Positions 1 through 11,437 of a stretch of DNA of 64,000 nucleotides are shown one piece after another; position 1 is the first letter of the stretch, and the number at the start of each line of letters is the position of its first letter. The notes below the pieces were generated by a model, which saw only the letters and a program-made list of their open reading frames with translations, was not told the origin of the DNA and did no database searches. Made by a program: the position numbers and the translations under genes. This stretch comes from Sinonovacula constricta (taxonomy: Eukaryota > Mollusca > Bivalvia > Cardiida > Solecurtidae): positions 25,964,494 to 26,028,493 of the forward strand of contig CM017564.1 in the NCBI GenBank assembly GCA_007844125.1, written 5' to 3'.

Positions 1-2055
1 ATACAAATAAAATGTATATAACAGCAACCATTGCGTATGTATTGCGTGTTTTAATTCGAAATGTACAAGCATGATAAATAGTACCGTAATTTATGCAAAA
101 ATTGTGCTTGTTAGAACTATTTTTTTGTGGTAATCAAACCTTTTCCTTGCACGAGGAACAATTATCAGGCAATATTTCGAAGTGATGATAGTCTCTCTGA
201 AGTATACAATTGTGTTAATATATTATAAGGGCGACATACGAGCATATTACATAATGGATTAAAACACACAAGGCGATACGTATTGGTTTATTGTTGATTA
301 ACAATATTCAAAACAAAACTTAACTATTGCAATCTCAGTATTATTGGATCAGATCTACTGAACAAAAATCATTTTATTGAAGAGACAAACAACACACAAA
401 CAAATAAACAACACCAAACAAAGATGCATCGGAGTTAAACCGCCATCGTGACAACTACAGCAACAGGTTTCTTCTGGGTACTTCCTATGTCTGTTGATGT
501 CAGTCGCAGTCTCCCTTCATTTGGGATTTTACAGGCCAGTATGATAGATTATCAACATGCAGGTCATGTAAAACCCCGAGTGATCAGGAGTAGCCCATCG
601 TTCAGCCAACCGGAAAAAAAAAAACAACGTCTGATTATTCATCGAACTCGTATATCCGTTTATCCACGCATCGGTGTATACTCGTTTAGTTTATCCATCA
701 ATCCGACCCGTCTCAATCACATTTATTTGTATTCCCTCATATTCCTTATATTTTATCCGTGTATCCAAACATTCAGGGTTATCCTTTGTACATGGGGGAT
801 ATCTTTCGCTGAATATTTATATCGTGGAATCCAAACTCAAACAGTATATTCATGTTTGAATATCCATTTTTGTACGTCTATCCAAGCAGATCCGCATTGT
901 CCATACAGTCCTTTTGTTTATCCAAACAAGTTGAGTGTATGCATTCCGGATATCCATGATTTCAAATTATGAACTACATCTACAGTATGTATTAAATTAT
1001 CAGAACGTTCACAAATTTAAGTGCCCATGTATCCACATTTTGTCAGGTATGTAAGCATTCCCATGCAAATGACTTGTGGCTCGGCAGGTGTTTAAATTAA
1101 ACAAAATGTAATCGTGTTTTTTCTTTTTTAGCATTTTTCTTCGTACACGTCATTCCATCAAAGTTTCATGGATTTTTCAATTTAGGTTGCGTATCCTCGA
1201 CATTGCCATTTCTGTATGATTTCCTGAAGTTGTTTATACGTAGTTGGACATTGCTTTCATATTTTCGGTCGGATATTCCACGCCTGTTTTTGGTGTTTTT
1301 TGCACATCCGCTACGGTGTAGTATATACAATGATTAAAACAGATTCAGTAACAATGTTTTGCTATATATTATACCCAAGACGTTTCTGTATATTAAAGAT
1401 GCATAATTTTTATTACCAGAGGCGCTCTCTTTCAATACTGTGCATCCTGGTACACACAAAGACACGTTAGTCTTGGACTGTTGGTTACAACACCAACATG
1501 TACAAATATTTCGTGTAGATTCATGTAGATTTAAGCCAATTTGTATCAACGTTTTCTCGTCAAATAAATACATTTATTAACGTATTTTAATACTATTTAT
1601 ATATGTGTGTATAAATACCACGTCAGCATACTGTTTTTAGTTTTCTGTTCACGCGATGGTTCTGTTTTATTTTAGCTGTGCTATATTTATGTGTCTTTGA
1701 GACATACAGACATAAGCGTCTTTTTTATGACGTTTTTTAAGAGCGTAAATCAAAACAAATTGAAATTAAATCAAATTGTCGTTTTTGCGGGAAATGTAAG
1801 GGAAGTAACTCTTACATAGAATACAAGGAGTACGCGTTATTCCCCTTTGGTTTAAATAAACAACAAAGAGTGAAAACGAGAGAAATAAATATCCAAATGT
1901 GCATTGAAAATATGACTAAGCTCATTTAAGAAGTCATTTTTTTTGTATCTTATAACTTTAAGTGTTACTTTCTCCTTTACTATGCACTGTAAAAGATTGT
2001 TAAGGATAATTTTTTTTTTATTTCTTTCTCTAACAATAACATCTAGGTGTATACC
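1..2055. other. AT-rich sequence with no recognisable gene
   Basis: No open frame here resembles a known protein and none combines a good start with splice signals. Between about 640 and 960 the motif TATCC recurs irregularly, which keeps one frame open by composition. I take this as degenerate simple sequence, not a gene. Confidence 0.5.
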
Positions 2056-2104
2056 GTATCCAGATAACTGAAATACTGTTGGTGGGACAATAAACCCAAT
2101 AACA
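2056..2104 (+). mobile_element. SINE family A, 3' end fragment
   Basis: Only the last ~50 bp of the family seen complete at 27587-27897 is present. It runs from the CCAGATAACTGAAATACTG block to the tail GGTGGGACAATAAACCCAAT. The tRNA-like head and central domain are missing, as in a 5'-truncated insertion. Confidence 0.8.
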
Positions 2105-2272
2105 ACATTTGGGTGTTATTCTCTTATTTAACAACTGCTATTGTTTATATTCATAGGAATTATAAATTAAATTTTATCACGAAAATTATTTGCATAAAAC
2201 ATGTATGTGCATGCCAAGAAACTAAGCACCGAAATGGACAGACTAGTGTTATTGCAATCTGCAGTGTTTGAT

Positions 2273-2400
2273 TACCTGTACCTTACCTGTACCTTACCTG
2301 TATCTTACCTGTACCCTACCTGTACCCTACCTGTACCTTACCTTACCTGTACCCTACCTGTACCTTACCTGTACCTTACCTGTACCTTACCTGTACCTTA
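2273..2400. repeat. 11-bp minisatellite (CCTTACCTGTA)n
   Basis: About twelve near-perfect copies of CCTTACCTGTA with C/T variants, followed at 2449-2460 by a C-run. The open frames across it are repeat translations in all phases and are not genes. Confidence 0.95.
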
Positions 2401-2986
2401 TTGTAACATGCATATGTTTGTTTGTCTTTACACAAACAAAAATCCTGCCCCCCCCCCCCCTCCCTTGCGCTAGAGATGAACATTATTATTGTGAATATAT
2501 TTCTTGATATTATTTTGAAGAAGTGATATCATTTCCACAAGTCATGCAGACAAAAGAAGAAAACAACAACAACGACAACAACAACAAAACCATTAAAAAA
2601 ACAACAAACTTGTTACATATAAAAATATCATACACGAGAAATACCTTTTAAGTATTTCATGGCATGGAGTGTACAAGGTTTTCCAACACAGCATCTTGTT
2701 GGTTATTTGTTTGACTGTCATGATACTACATTGTTTTAGTTCGCTGTTTGTGCACTCACACGCTCTGTTTTTTCTGGAAATATGGATTCTTACAAAAGAA
2801 CAAGGTGCTTACTAGCCGTTATGTATAAAATACGTGTTAATAATATTATACATGTAGTTATATCCAAGAATGATTACAGAAATGCAATATTATTTTAATT
2901 ACAAGAATGTTATTTCTATTAGGACGATCACAGTCAGAAATTTCAGTAAACTATTGAGAGTTTCAGAACTAAATTAACAAAATAGT

Positions 2987-2992
<6 letters not shown>

Positions 2993-3027
<35 letters not shown>

Positions 3028-3054
3028 TAATAATAATAATAATAATAATAATAA
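2993..3054. repeat. (TAA)n microsatellite
   Basis: About twenty AAT/TAA triplets with one GAT interruption, running into a TTTA-rich tract to about 3100. Confidence 0.95.
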
Positions 3055-3099
3055 TATTTTTTATTTATTTATTAATTAATTTATTTATTTATGTATTTA

Positions 3100-4318
3100 T
3101 TTTGTACAAGTCATACAAAATATCACGTGAAACAGCCCAACTTTAAAGTTAACGAAAGCATTGAATTTTTTTACCAGGTACATTGTTCTACAGTAAATAA
3201 ATCATGACATCGGCAACCTAGAGAAAGATTTGCCAATCCACGTGTGCATATATGAACATGACTATAAACGGTGTATCCTCTTGCAAACTATTGCGTCAAT
3301 ACAAATGTTCCTGAATCAGTAATTGTCTGGCAATCAATGCCTAAAAGTGGGCCGGTTCTTTGACATGCGTCTGTCTTTTAGTCTATGTTTGGATTGGGAG
3401 ATAAATTTCGATTTTTGAGCGAAGGCAAACACTACCGCAATCTTCGCGTCGTTTTCTAGTCTGGCGCGTGTTGACAGACGTGCCGGATACCGCTATCACG
3501 TGGTCTCAGAACCCGGTACCCGGGTTAAAAGATGTCTCGCGATGTATCGATTAATTTGGCGGGAATTTGTTCAACAGGAAATCGATATAAAAATAACAAA
3601 CCATGAAAAATTGATAGATTAAAGTACAGTTTATACAAATGTAAAATGAATGTTGTTATGTTGTTTTTTGCACGAGTTAAAATTAAAACATCTACATGAG
3701 CAGAAAAAAATGTGAATTTACGTTAATTTAATTCGTTCAAAAAACACTATATACAACACTGTCTACAGCGTAATGATATTCTGTTTTAAAATTTTAATCA
3801 TGTCAAAATTATTTCACAAAAAAAAGCAAAAGAGGAGAAAGAAATCTGAAAAATAACGTTCGTAGGCACATTTGTAAAGAAATGAGTTCACCAACAAAAG
3901 TACTCGTGCTATTGTAAGTACAATAAGGTATACATACATAACAATTACGATTCGTTTTAGAATTAACGACATGTTAAGCAGATTAGGGACGCTTACCATT
4001 ACGAAGTATTACATTATAAAAATTATTAGTATCCAATATAATAACACCTCCAATAATTTTGAATAACAACGAGAATAAATATCCTATCTGCACAGATCTC
4101 GTGGCACACGCGTGATTTCCTTTTACTCTTATGTTCGAGCATTAGCGAATTATACTGTTTCACCGCCCAGTTAGCGAGTTCTTAGGCCTGATGACGAATA
4201 TATATCCACCCACGTGCATGTGCTGAAATTGCTCAATAATTCTGTGTGATGACATCTGTGTAAAGTTAACAAATGTAAACATTACGCTCTTAATTAAATG
4301 ACTCTTTGGATAATAAGG
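3100..4318. other. No gene recognised
   Basis: The segment 3350-3560 is richer in G+C and CpG than its surroundings and includes palindromic GGTACCCGGG near 3515. I see no coding signal or reliable promoter grammar. Confidence 0.4.
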
Positions 4319-4319
4319 G

Positions 4320-4772
4320 TCATGAGGAAGAACACTTGGTAAAAAGTTATATATAGATTGTTCACCATGACGAATAACACTTGTTAATAAATCATTTAAG
4401 GATTGTTGAGCATGAAGAATAACACTTTGTAAAAAGTGTTGTATAGATTGTTGAACATGAAGAATAACACTTGAGATATGTTATTTATAGGTTGTTGACC
4501 ATGAAGAATAACAATTGGTAATAAGTTATTTATAGATTGCTGAACATGAAGAATAACACTTGGTAATTATTTATTTATAGATTGATGAACATGAAGAAAA
4601 ACACTTGGTAATAAGTTATTTATAGACTGTAGACCATGAAGAATAACACTTGGTAATACGTTATTTATAGATTGCTGAACATGAAGAATAACACTTGGTA
4701 ATACGTTATTTATAGATTGTAGACCATGAAGAATAACACTTGGTAATACGTTATTTATAGATTGCTGAACAT
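4320..4772. repeat. 45-bp minisatellite, about 10 copies
   Basis: Successive copies of GAATAACACTTGGTAATACG plus ATTTATAGATTG plus a CTGAACATGAA or TAGACCATGAA variant start 45 bp apart, for example at 4641, 4686 and 4731. The two variants alternate near the right end, suggesting duplication of a 90-bp dimer. Left copies are more diverged. Confidence 0.9.
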
Positions 4773-4881
4773 GATTCTTTTCAAAAATGTTATTGGAACC
4801 AACGCTGATTATTCAGTCCGCCAGGTCAGTGTACAGAACATAAGTAAGAACGGGTAATTCTTTCAACATTTTTTACGGGGT

Positions 4882-5539
4882 TTAAAGTTGGTATCCTACA
4901 GTTTGCCTAAATTAGATACATAATAAATATATCGAGCCACAGAGCTCTTTGAAGAATTTGGGCATATTTCTTTTTATATAAATTTATACTTAAGTCTTAA
5001 TAAATACGATTTTGAACACTAACTAAATAGTTAGACAGAACTTATAGCAAAAAAGAAAATACTCTGAATGTGTATTCTTTCTAACTGTATAAATAACTCG
5101 ATAGTGGTCTCGTTTATGTATAAACCCATACTTTAGTCTTAATAAATACGATTTCGAACACTAACTGAACTGTTTGACAGAACTAATCACGAAAGAATCA
5201 CGTTGACTGCGAATTCTTTCCAACTGTATAAAAGGCGCGATAATGGTATCTGCTAAAAATAGATATCGACGTCAGAGCGGATTACCCGGATGACTATATA
5301 AAGTGATATCAAAAGTAAGTGTCCACGTGGATTCATAGTTTAAAAATAGATATCTGTGCAGCGTGGCCCGAATAGGAAATACCTGTTTGCAATCAAGGGT
5401 ACTGATTTATGTTGGACTGGCAACACAGATCTAGGATATCAACGAACAGCATTTTGGCAAGAACTTTTCAGATAACAATGACTTATTTCGTTTTTTAAGA
5501 AAATAAAGTTTGGTCCAAACTGTCCGATACCACCCTTAA
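4882..5539 (+). mobile_element. TTAA-flanked TIR element, copy 1 (non-autonomous)
   Basis: Both ends show an inverted repeat around TGGTATC..ACAGTTTG: AGTTGGTATCCTACAGTTTG on the left, and the complement of CAAACTGTCCGATACCACCC on the right. Each end abuts TTAA (4882-4885 and 5536-5539). The interior carries landmarks shared with three other copies, including GCTAAAAATAGATATCGACG, a GTCCACGTGG block and GTGCAGCGTGGC. An internal duplication of about 140 bp lies around 4990-5240. TTAA target use is known for piggyBac and Kolobok elements; the superfamily is not decided here. No transposase is present. Confidence 0.7.
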
Positions 5540-6225
5540 AGCAACACGTGTAAAATTATTATTGTTGCTAAGGATATACTGCGAGTACGGAAGTTATGTA
5601 TCATTTACTTGCAAGTAAGTTTTGAACAAGTCAATATCCTTGCGGTGGTCTTAATGATCTACCTAACGAACGTGTATTTGTAAGAAAGACCAGAGAGTAT
5701 GCTACCTTATAATTTACTAGTTTAAAATTATCGAAAACATTTCAATAGGCAGTGACGAACAACCATTCATAAAATAACTAATTGGTATTCCTAAATTTAA
5801 CTTTTCGGTAGGTAAATACATTTAAGCAAATGTAACACATCGTTGCAATGCAGCTGTGCATCATAGCTTTTTTAAGAGCCGCGTGATCCTTCTAAATATA
5901 GCGTCACTATTTACACAACGTAATAGGCAGGTGTTGCCAATCTTCGCGCCCAAAGTACTTGTCTATAAGAGCAATTTGCCACCAAACTTGTAAATAATTT
6001 GAATGACATGTGAAAACGAAATACGTACCGTGGTCTGCGTTTTTAATTGACTATCCTTTAAAAACAGTAGGCAATAAGAGTAATTTAGAACCTATAACAG
6101 CTAATACGAGACACATACTAGAGAAAATAAATTACACATTGAGGTAAAAGCGATGACTACATAGTTTAATGAGTTAAAAATACAACAATTAATTGCAAAA
6201 AAGGAATCAAAAGTTAAAGCGTGAG
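5540..6225. other. No gene recognised
   Basis: AT-rich sequence between the TTAA element and the GAT-rich array, with no coding or structural signal I can support. Confidence 0.4.
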
Positions 6226-6227
6226 TT

Positions 6228-6975
6228 GTGACAATGTTAAAACCGAGGGTGATGGTAATGTTGGTGGTAATGCTAGTGATGGTGATGTCGGTGATGATGG
6301 TGATGGTAATGTCGGTGATGATGGTGATGGTAATGTCGGTGATGAGGGTGATGATGATGTCGGTCATGACAGTGATGGTGATGTTGGTGGTAATGCTAGT
6401 GATGGTGATGTCGGTGATGATGGTGATGATGATGTCGGTCATGACAGTGATGGTGATGTTGGTGGTATTGCTAGTGATGGTGATGTCAGTGATGATGGTA
6501 ATGGTAATATATGTGATGATGGTGATGGTAATGTCGGTTATGGTGATGTCGGTGATAATGATGGTGGGTGATGGTGATGTCGGTAATGATGGTGATGGTG
6601 ATGTCAGTTATGGTGATGTCGGTGTTAATGATGGCAGGTGATGGTGATGTCAGTTATGGTGATGTCGGTGATGATGACGGGGATGGTGATGTCGGTGATG
6701 ATGTCAGTGATGATGGTGGGTGATGGTGATGTCAGTTATGGTGATGTCGGTGATAATGATGGTGGATGATGGTGATGTCGGTGATAATGATGGCGGGTGA
6801 TGGTGATGTCGGTGATGATGGTGATGGTGATGTCAGTGATGGTGATGTCGGTGATGGTGACGGGGATGGTGATGTCGGTGATGATGTCAGTGATGATGGT
6901 GTCGGTGATAATGATGGTGGGTGACGATGATTTTAGTGATGATAGTGATGGTGATATCGGTGAGGATGATAAATA
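6228..6975. repeat. GAT/GGT-rich minisatellite
   Basis: Irregular repeats of GGTGATGTC, GATGATGGT and GATGGTAAT, organised into longer blocks such as the 6303-6470 segment, which is internally duplicated. The array is open in several frames on both strands (Asp/Gly/Val, Met/Val or Ile/Thr polymers). That is expected of stop-free triplet repeats and does not indicate a protein gene. Confidence 0.9.
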
Positions 6976-7552
6976 CGATGCAACGACGATTGAAATGTTG
7001 ATGATTTAAGCGAATTACAAATGCTACTGAGGTATTCACTTGCACCCCACCCCACTTTTTTCTTGAAACGCCCTTATTATGTAATCTTTGCCCATGATAA
7101 ACAAACATCTCCAACAAGGTGCATATTAATGCACATTACTCAGCAGAACATGCCACAACAACGCCTTCGCACACTTGTACTTTTAACACTGATAACATTA
7201 ATGCAGCAACCTGGTCTGCAGTTTTTCTTGAAGAAACGAAACTAAAATATTTTGTCTATTCCAGTTTATTTTCCATATGACTTGCATCGAAATCAACATT
7301 GTAAAAAAATGTAATGTATTTTAATAGTAATTTTTTGATGCTTACACTGTTTATTGTAGCGATGTACTTGTGGGATAAACTATCAGGTGTGATATTCATG
7401 AAAGGTCTTGGCTATTTTTATACCACATTAAGTTAGATATTTCTTTAAATTTTTGAAAAAAAATGTGCTACGACAACAGGCCATTTCTTATGTTACACGG
7501 TCGTATGGACGTAACGTTGAAACGCGTTAGTCTTCGTCAAATACACGTAAAA

Positions 7553-7990
7553 CTGGATTAGGGGAATTGGGGCATAATTTTTGTAAAAAGTCAAACCTTA
7601 GTCTAACAAAAGACGATCTGGACCATTGTCTAAATTGTAAGACAGTAGAAATCGTGAACTAGATCACTCTACGCGCCCATTCTGTCTAAAACTATAAACA
7701 AGCATGATAGTAATTTCTGCTAAAAAATAGACATCGACGTCAGAGCGAATTACCCGAATGATGCTATAAAGCTTCGTGTCACGTGGTTTTCGTAGATATA
7801 AAAAATAGCAACTTCGCATCGTGGCTCAGATAGAAAATGCCTATTTGTAACGACGAGTGATGTGTTATGCTTCACTTTTCTCATAGATGTAGGACATCAA
7901 TAATCAGCATATTGCAAGATCTTTTCAGGCAACAAAATTTTATTTGGTTCTTTGAGAAAATCTGGCCAAACTGTCGGATATCACCTTTAA
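7553..7990 (+). mobile_element. TTAA-type TIR element, copy 2 (5' end lost)
   Basis: It shares the interior landmarks of copy 1 in the same order: a GGGGCATAATT block, a GTCTAA block, ATAGACATCGACGTCAGAGC, GTCACGTGGTTTTC, GCATCGTGGCTCAG and the terminal GTCGGATATCACC with TTAA at 7987-7990. The left inverted repeat is not recognisable, so this copy is truncated or diverged there. Confidence 0.65.
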
Positions 7991-8658
7991 AAAAATCTAA
8001 ATTGAGAAAATAAATAACCAAGATTTTTTACTGTCTACGTCCCTGTTCTGTTCTGTTGTGCTATCTACATTTAAGTAAAAGACAAATACATGATATCGCC
8101 TGACCTGAATCCCAGAATTTGTGGTTTCTACATTCACATTTGTCACTGAGGAATTAACGAAGCTAATTAACATACATTTAAATTCTAACGAAGACAACGA
8201 GCTGTGGTTTCCTTAACAACGCACATAGAAACTAGACGGCACTGCTTTCTAACGGAGTCCAATGTTGCAAAATTATTAAAGAAATATATGTGCACTAGGT
8301 GCATTTATATTATGAATACAAGCCCAGTCATTAAGCAACACGATACAATGGAAGGGCTTTGAATGCTATATCCCGGCCAGGTAGTGTTAGTAACATAGGG
8401 TATATCATGTTTGCAGCGGTCACCTGAGATCAACGTACACCGAGTAACCAGCCACGGCGCAGTGTATACAAATATACACAGAAGATTGTAATACCGTTGT
8501 CCCCAGCAAAGTTCAAGAACAAGGTCATTCATGATTGTAATATAGAACGATGACGAAACAGACACAAAAAAAGTTCGTAAGTTTATTTTCTCTCAACCAC
8601 TACATGTTCACATAAAATTGGTCTTTATAGCTATATGCTTTCTAAAATCAGATCATAG
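7991..8658. other. No gene recognised
   Basis: Two short minus-strand open frames occur here but have no family resemblance or splice context. Confidence 0.4.
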
Positions 8659-8912
8659 GGATGCGTTTCATTATAAATCTTAAGAACGATTGAAAAACGT
8701 TCTAAAATTTCAGTCTTACGGTCATTCCTAAGTGCGTTTCATCAAACTGTCGTAAGTGCGATTGGTAGCAAGTCGACCAATAGCAATGTTAAGATTTAAA
8801 AGAAGTTTCGCTCTGTGAGGGATTTCAGAAATATTATTGAATCGCCCTTAATGAGGAAAACCATTCTTAAGAGGAAAAAAAAAGATCTTAAAATTTATGC
8901 TGAAACGCATCC
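8659..8912. mobile_element. Short TIR element (MITE), 254 bp
   Basis: The left end GGATGCGTTTCATTATAAAT and the complement of the right end (GGATGCGTTTCAGCATAAAT) form an imperfect inverted repeat of about 26 bp continuing into TTAAGA. The interior is non-coding. I could not find a convincing target-site duplication, so the superfamily is open. Confidence 0.7.
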
Positions 8913-11062
8913 ATTGTCAAGTTTTATTGGGCTCATGAATAAACGAAAGGAAGAAGAGGACAAACTGAAATAAAATGGGGATGCCAAGAAGGGTGCTAAG
9001 CGAAAAAAATTACGTATAAATATAGATATCACCAGGCAGAACTTAATTCATAAAAAAAACATTTGAGTCATTGTACACATTTGTCAGGTACAAACAATCA
9101 TTATGATATTAGAATACATGGGGAAAAGATACGTGTAAGAAAGTACTGCTAGGGCCAAAAATTATGATTACATTGATTCAATAAAAGACATGGAGCGAAA
9201 TAATGACAACACATAAGAGAAAATAAAACTTCCAATCATTTTTATCATCTACATGTAAACAGTATTATTCAATATTATAAAGAATGAAAAAAAATATTTA
9301 AAAATAAACTCACAGTAATACGCATACAAATAAATAAATAAATTATTAATAAATTAATTAATTAATGATATAATAAGCGTCTGTTTCGTCATCTTGGGAA
9401 AGTCTGTAGACCCGACAATGTACGTTACCTCGGTCTCAGCTACACAGTCAACAAACACATGTTAATGTATATATACCACCTGACTTTGATTACGAATATT
9501 ACACATGCCAAGGTTATTTCAAAATGACAAAAGAGAATGCTTTATAAATATTCATAGCATTCAAAGGTACGTCGTCTGCACCGAAAAATCTAAGAAGCCG
9601 ACATTTTATCTACGAGCAACGTGCATAGCAAGCGCAGTCAATTGTTTCCGTGTTTGCGCGCCTTAATGTCTCCTGACGTCTGCTGATTATGTGTTATGTA
9701 GAAATCCGCCCTCTATTCACGCGCGTTTGTCTAATGTCTGCATATCCATTATTTAGGACATGTTTTGACAAGTCATAATCGTATTATTCAACAGAATTAA
9801 CATGTCAATTGATATGTTTTCTATAAGTTCATTAATGTAACGCAGAGAAAACACACACATACACACAAACGCCATACACCAAAAAATGTATGCCTCTAAA
9901 TTACATATATGTATGTAATGTATAAACAATTAACTGTCGTTCGATGGTGTGTTTATGGTGTTTTTGGTGTTTATAAAACAATAACCGTTAATGCCCAACC
10001 CACCTCCAACCCACCAATACATAGATATCTTGTATGACATTCAAGCATAATAGTGTTTGAAACAACAACAACAACGTTTTAGCTAAGTCCTGTATACACG
10101 ATACCAATTTACCCATGTATTTATGTCGCTACCTCTATTTTTATGATTAAGCATTTTCCTTCTAATTGAATAAGTCAACATTCGTAATATCCCAGAGATA
10201 TGATGTCACAATTTAAGACGTGGATATGCTATGTTCATAAAGAAAGCAGTTAGGGTAATATTAATCTGTTAACTTGATTCACCTGAGCGACAAACTATTC
10301 AAGTCTCGTTTGGTCTTATGTAAAACAGCATTAATCCACCTGACTATGAATGTATGCAAAACCATTAAACACAATACAACATCAAATTATAAAAATAATA
10401 AACTGTCCGGGCCTAACTAAATATAACGACGCGTATATCTACTTTACCTGTGCATGTTTTCCCCAAATTGATTAGGCATTGGCAAATATTGTAGATACAG
10501 ACCAGCCAGATCCCGCTGTAAACTACTTTCCAATTGAGATTTATATCCCAATATCTGCTATAACTAATGCATGGAGTTGTTAGAAAATAATAAAAAAGTA
10601 AGTCATTATTGATAAATGTAGCCCGATAAAGGTGTCCATTGTCAGACTGTTCATCAAAACTGATAACAGATCGATGCATGTTTTGATATTTCACCAGCAT
10701 GTCATTGTGACACGCGCATGACCTTTTAAACAGACATCAGGTGGTGTATTAACATTTGGAGAAGCAGAGACCGACAAGTATTTTCTTACTCCCAATATAC
10801 AGATCTTTACAAGATTAACATAATTGCGTAGTTGTAAGACTCCAAATTGAATCCCTGTTATTAATCATCATCGGGCTTACTCCATTTAAACGTTTTAATA
10901 ATATTTTCTCTATACATGTAGTTAATACTAAACTTATCATCAAACGCTAAAAAATCGACAAATAAGTAATAAGCGATTATCAAGGCTTAAAACAACAAGT
11001 AGTGTATATCCTGATTACAAAGGTCCAAACGGGTAAAGGTTGATACGGTTCTACACTAATGC
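8913..11062. other. No gene recognised
   Basis: AT-rich DNA with a TAAT-rich simple tract near 9325-9370. Short open frames, such as one at 10413-10700 on the minus strand, show no domain. Confidence 0.4.
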
Positions 11063-11437
11063 CAAAAAGTCATCGTCGGACACCCACGACCGATCCATTC
11101 CGTTACTCTCCGTTCATCGACCGTGGGATATTTAGTTCACTTTTCGCTGTTTCTGGTAATGATATTCCATTGGTCGCTTCATAATTCGATGAAGATTTCA
11201 GTCCAATAATAATGCTCGTTCTTTCATTGTTTCGACAGATTTGTCAAAATGGCGACGTCATTGTTATTCTTATAGTCTCCACGCTGAAGAGTATGGATTT
11301 TATAAGCAGTATTATGATTCGTCAATTCTTGTCCTATTCAGTTCGATACGACGACAGAAAATTTACCGATAAACCCACGGTCGACGAATGTAGTAAAACG
11401 GAATAGTCGAGCGTGGGTATCCGACGATGCAAAAAGT
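11063..11437. mobile_element. hAT-like MITE with perfect 8-bp target duplication
   Basis: CAAAAAGT occurs immediately outside both ends (11063-11070 and 11430-11437). The 359-bp element between starts CATCGTCGGACACCCACG and ends in the inverted counterpart CGTGGGTATCCGACGATG. The inverted repeat continues imperfectly for about 60 bp and includes a second CCACGGTCGA-type block. An 8-bp duplication with CA..TG ends fits hAT; P elements also make 8 bp. There is no transposase; the small open frame inside is incidental. Confidence 0.85.

Noticed and set aside
640..970. 174-codon open frame rich in TATCC-derived residues
   Set aside because: The frame is kept open by a degenerate TATCC-rich simple sequence; there is no domain and the start context is poor.
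3550..3562. TTTGGCGGGAA as an E2F site marking a promoter
   Set aside because: A single motif with no associated gene, TATA or initiator, so it is likely chance.
6101..7009. Long open frames on both strands (Asp/Gly-rich, Met/Val-rich, Ile/Thr-rich)
   Set aside because: They are translations of a stop-free GAT/GGT repeat in every phase; no start context, splice sites or domains support a gene.
11212..11406. Open frame of 64 codons
   Set aside because: It lies inside the hAT-like MITE and has no domain similarity.
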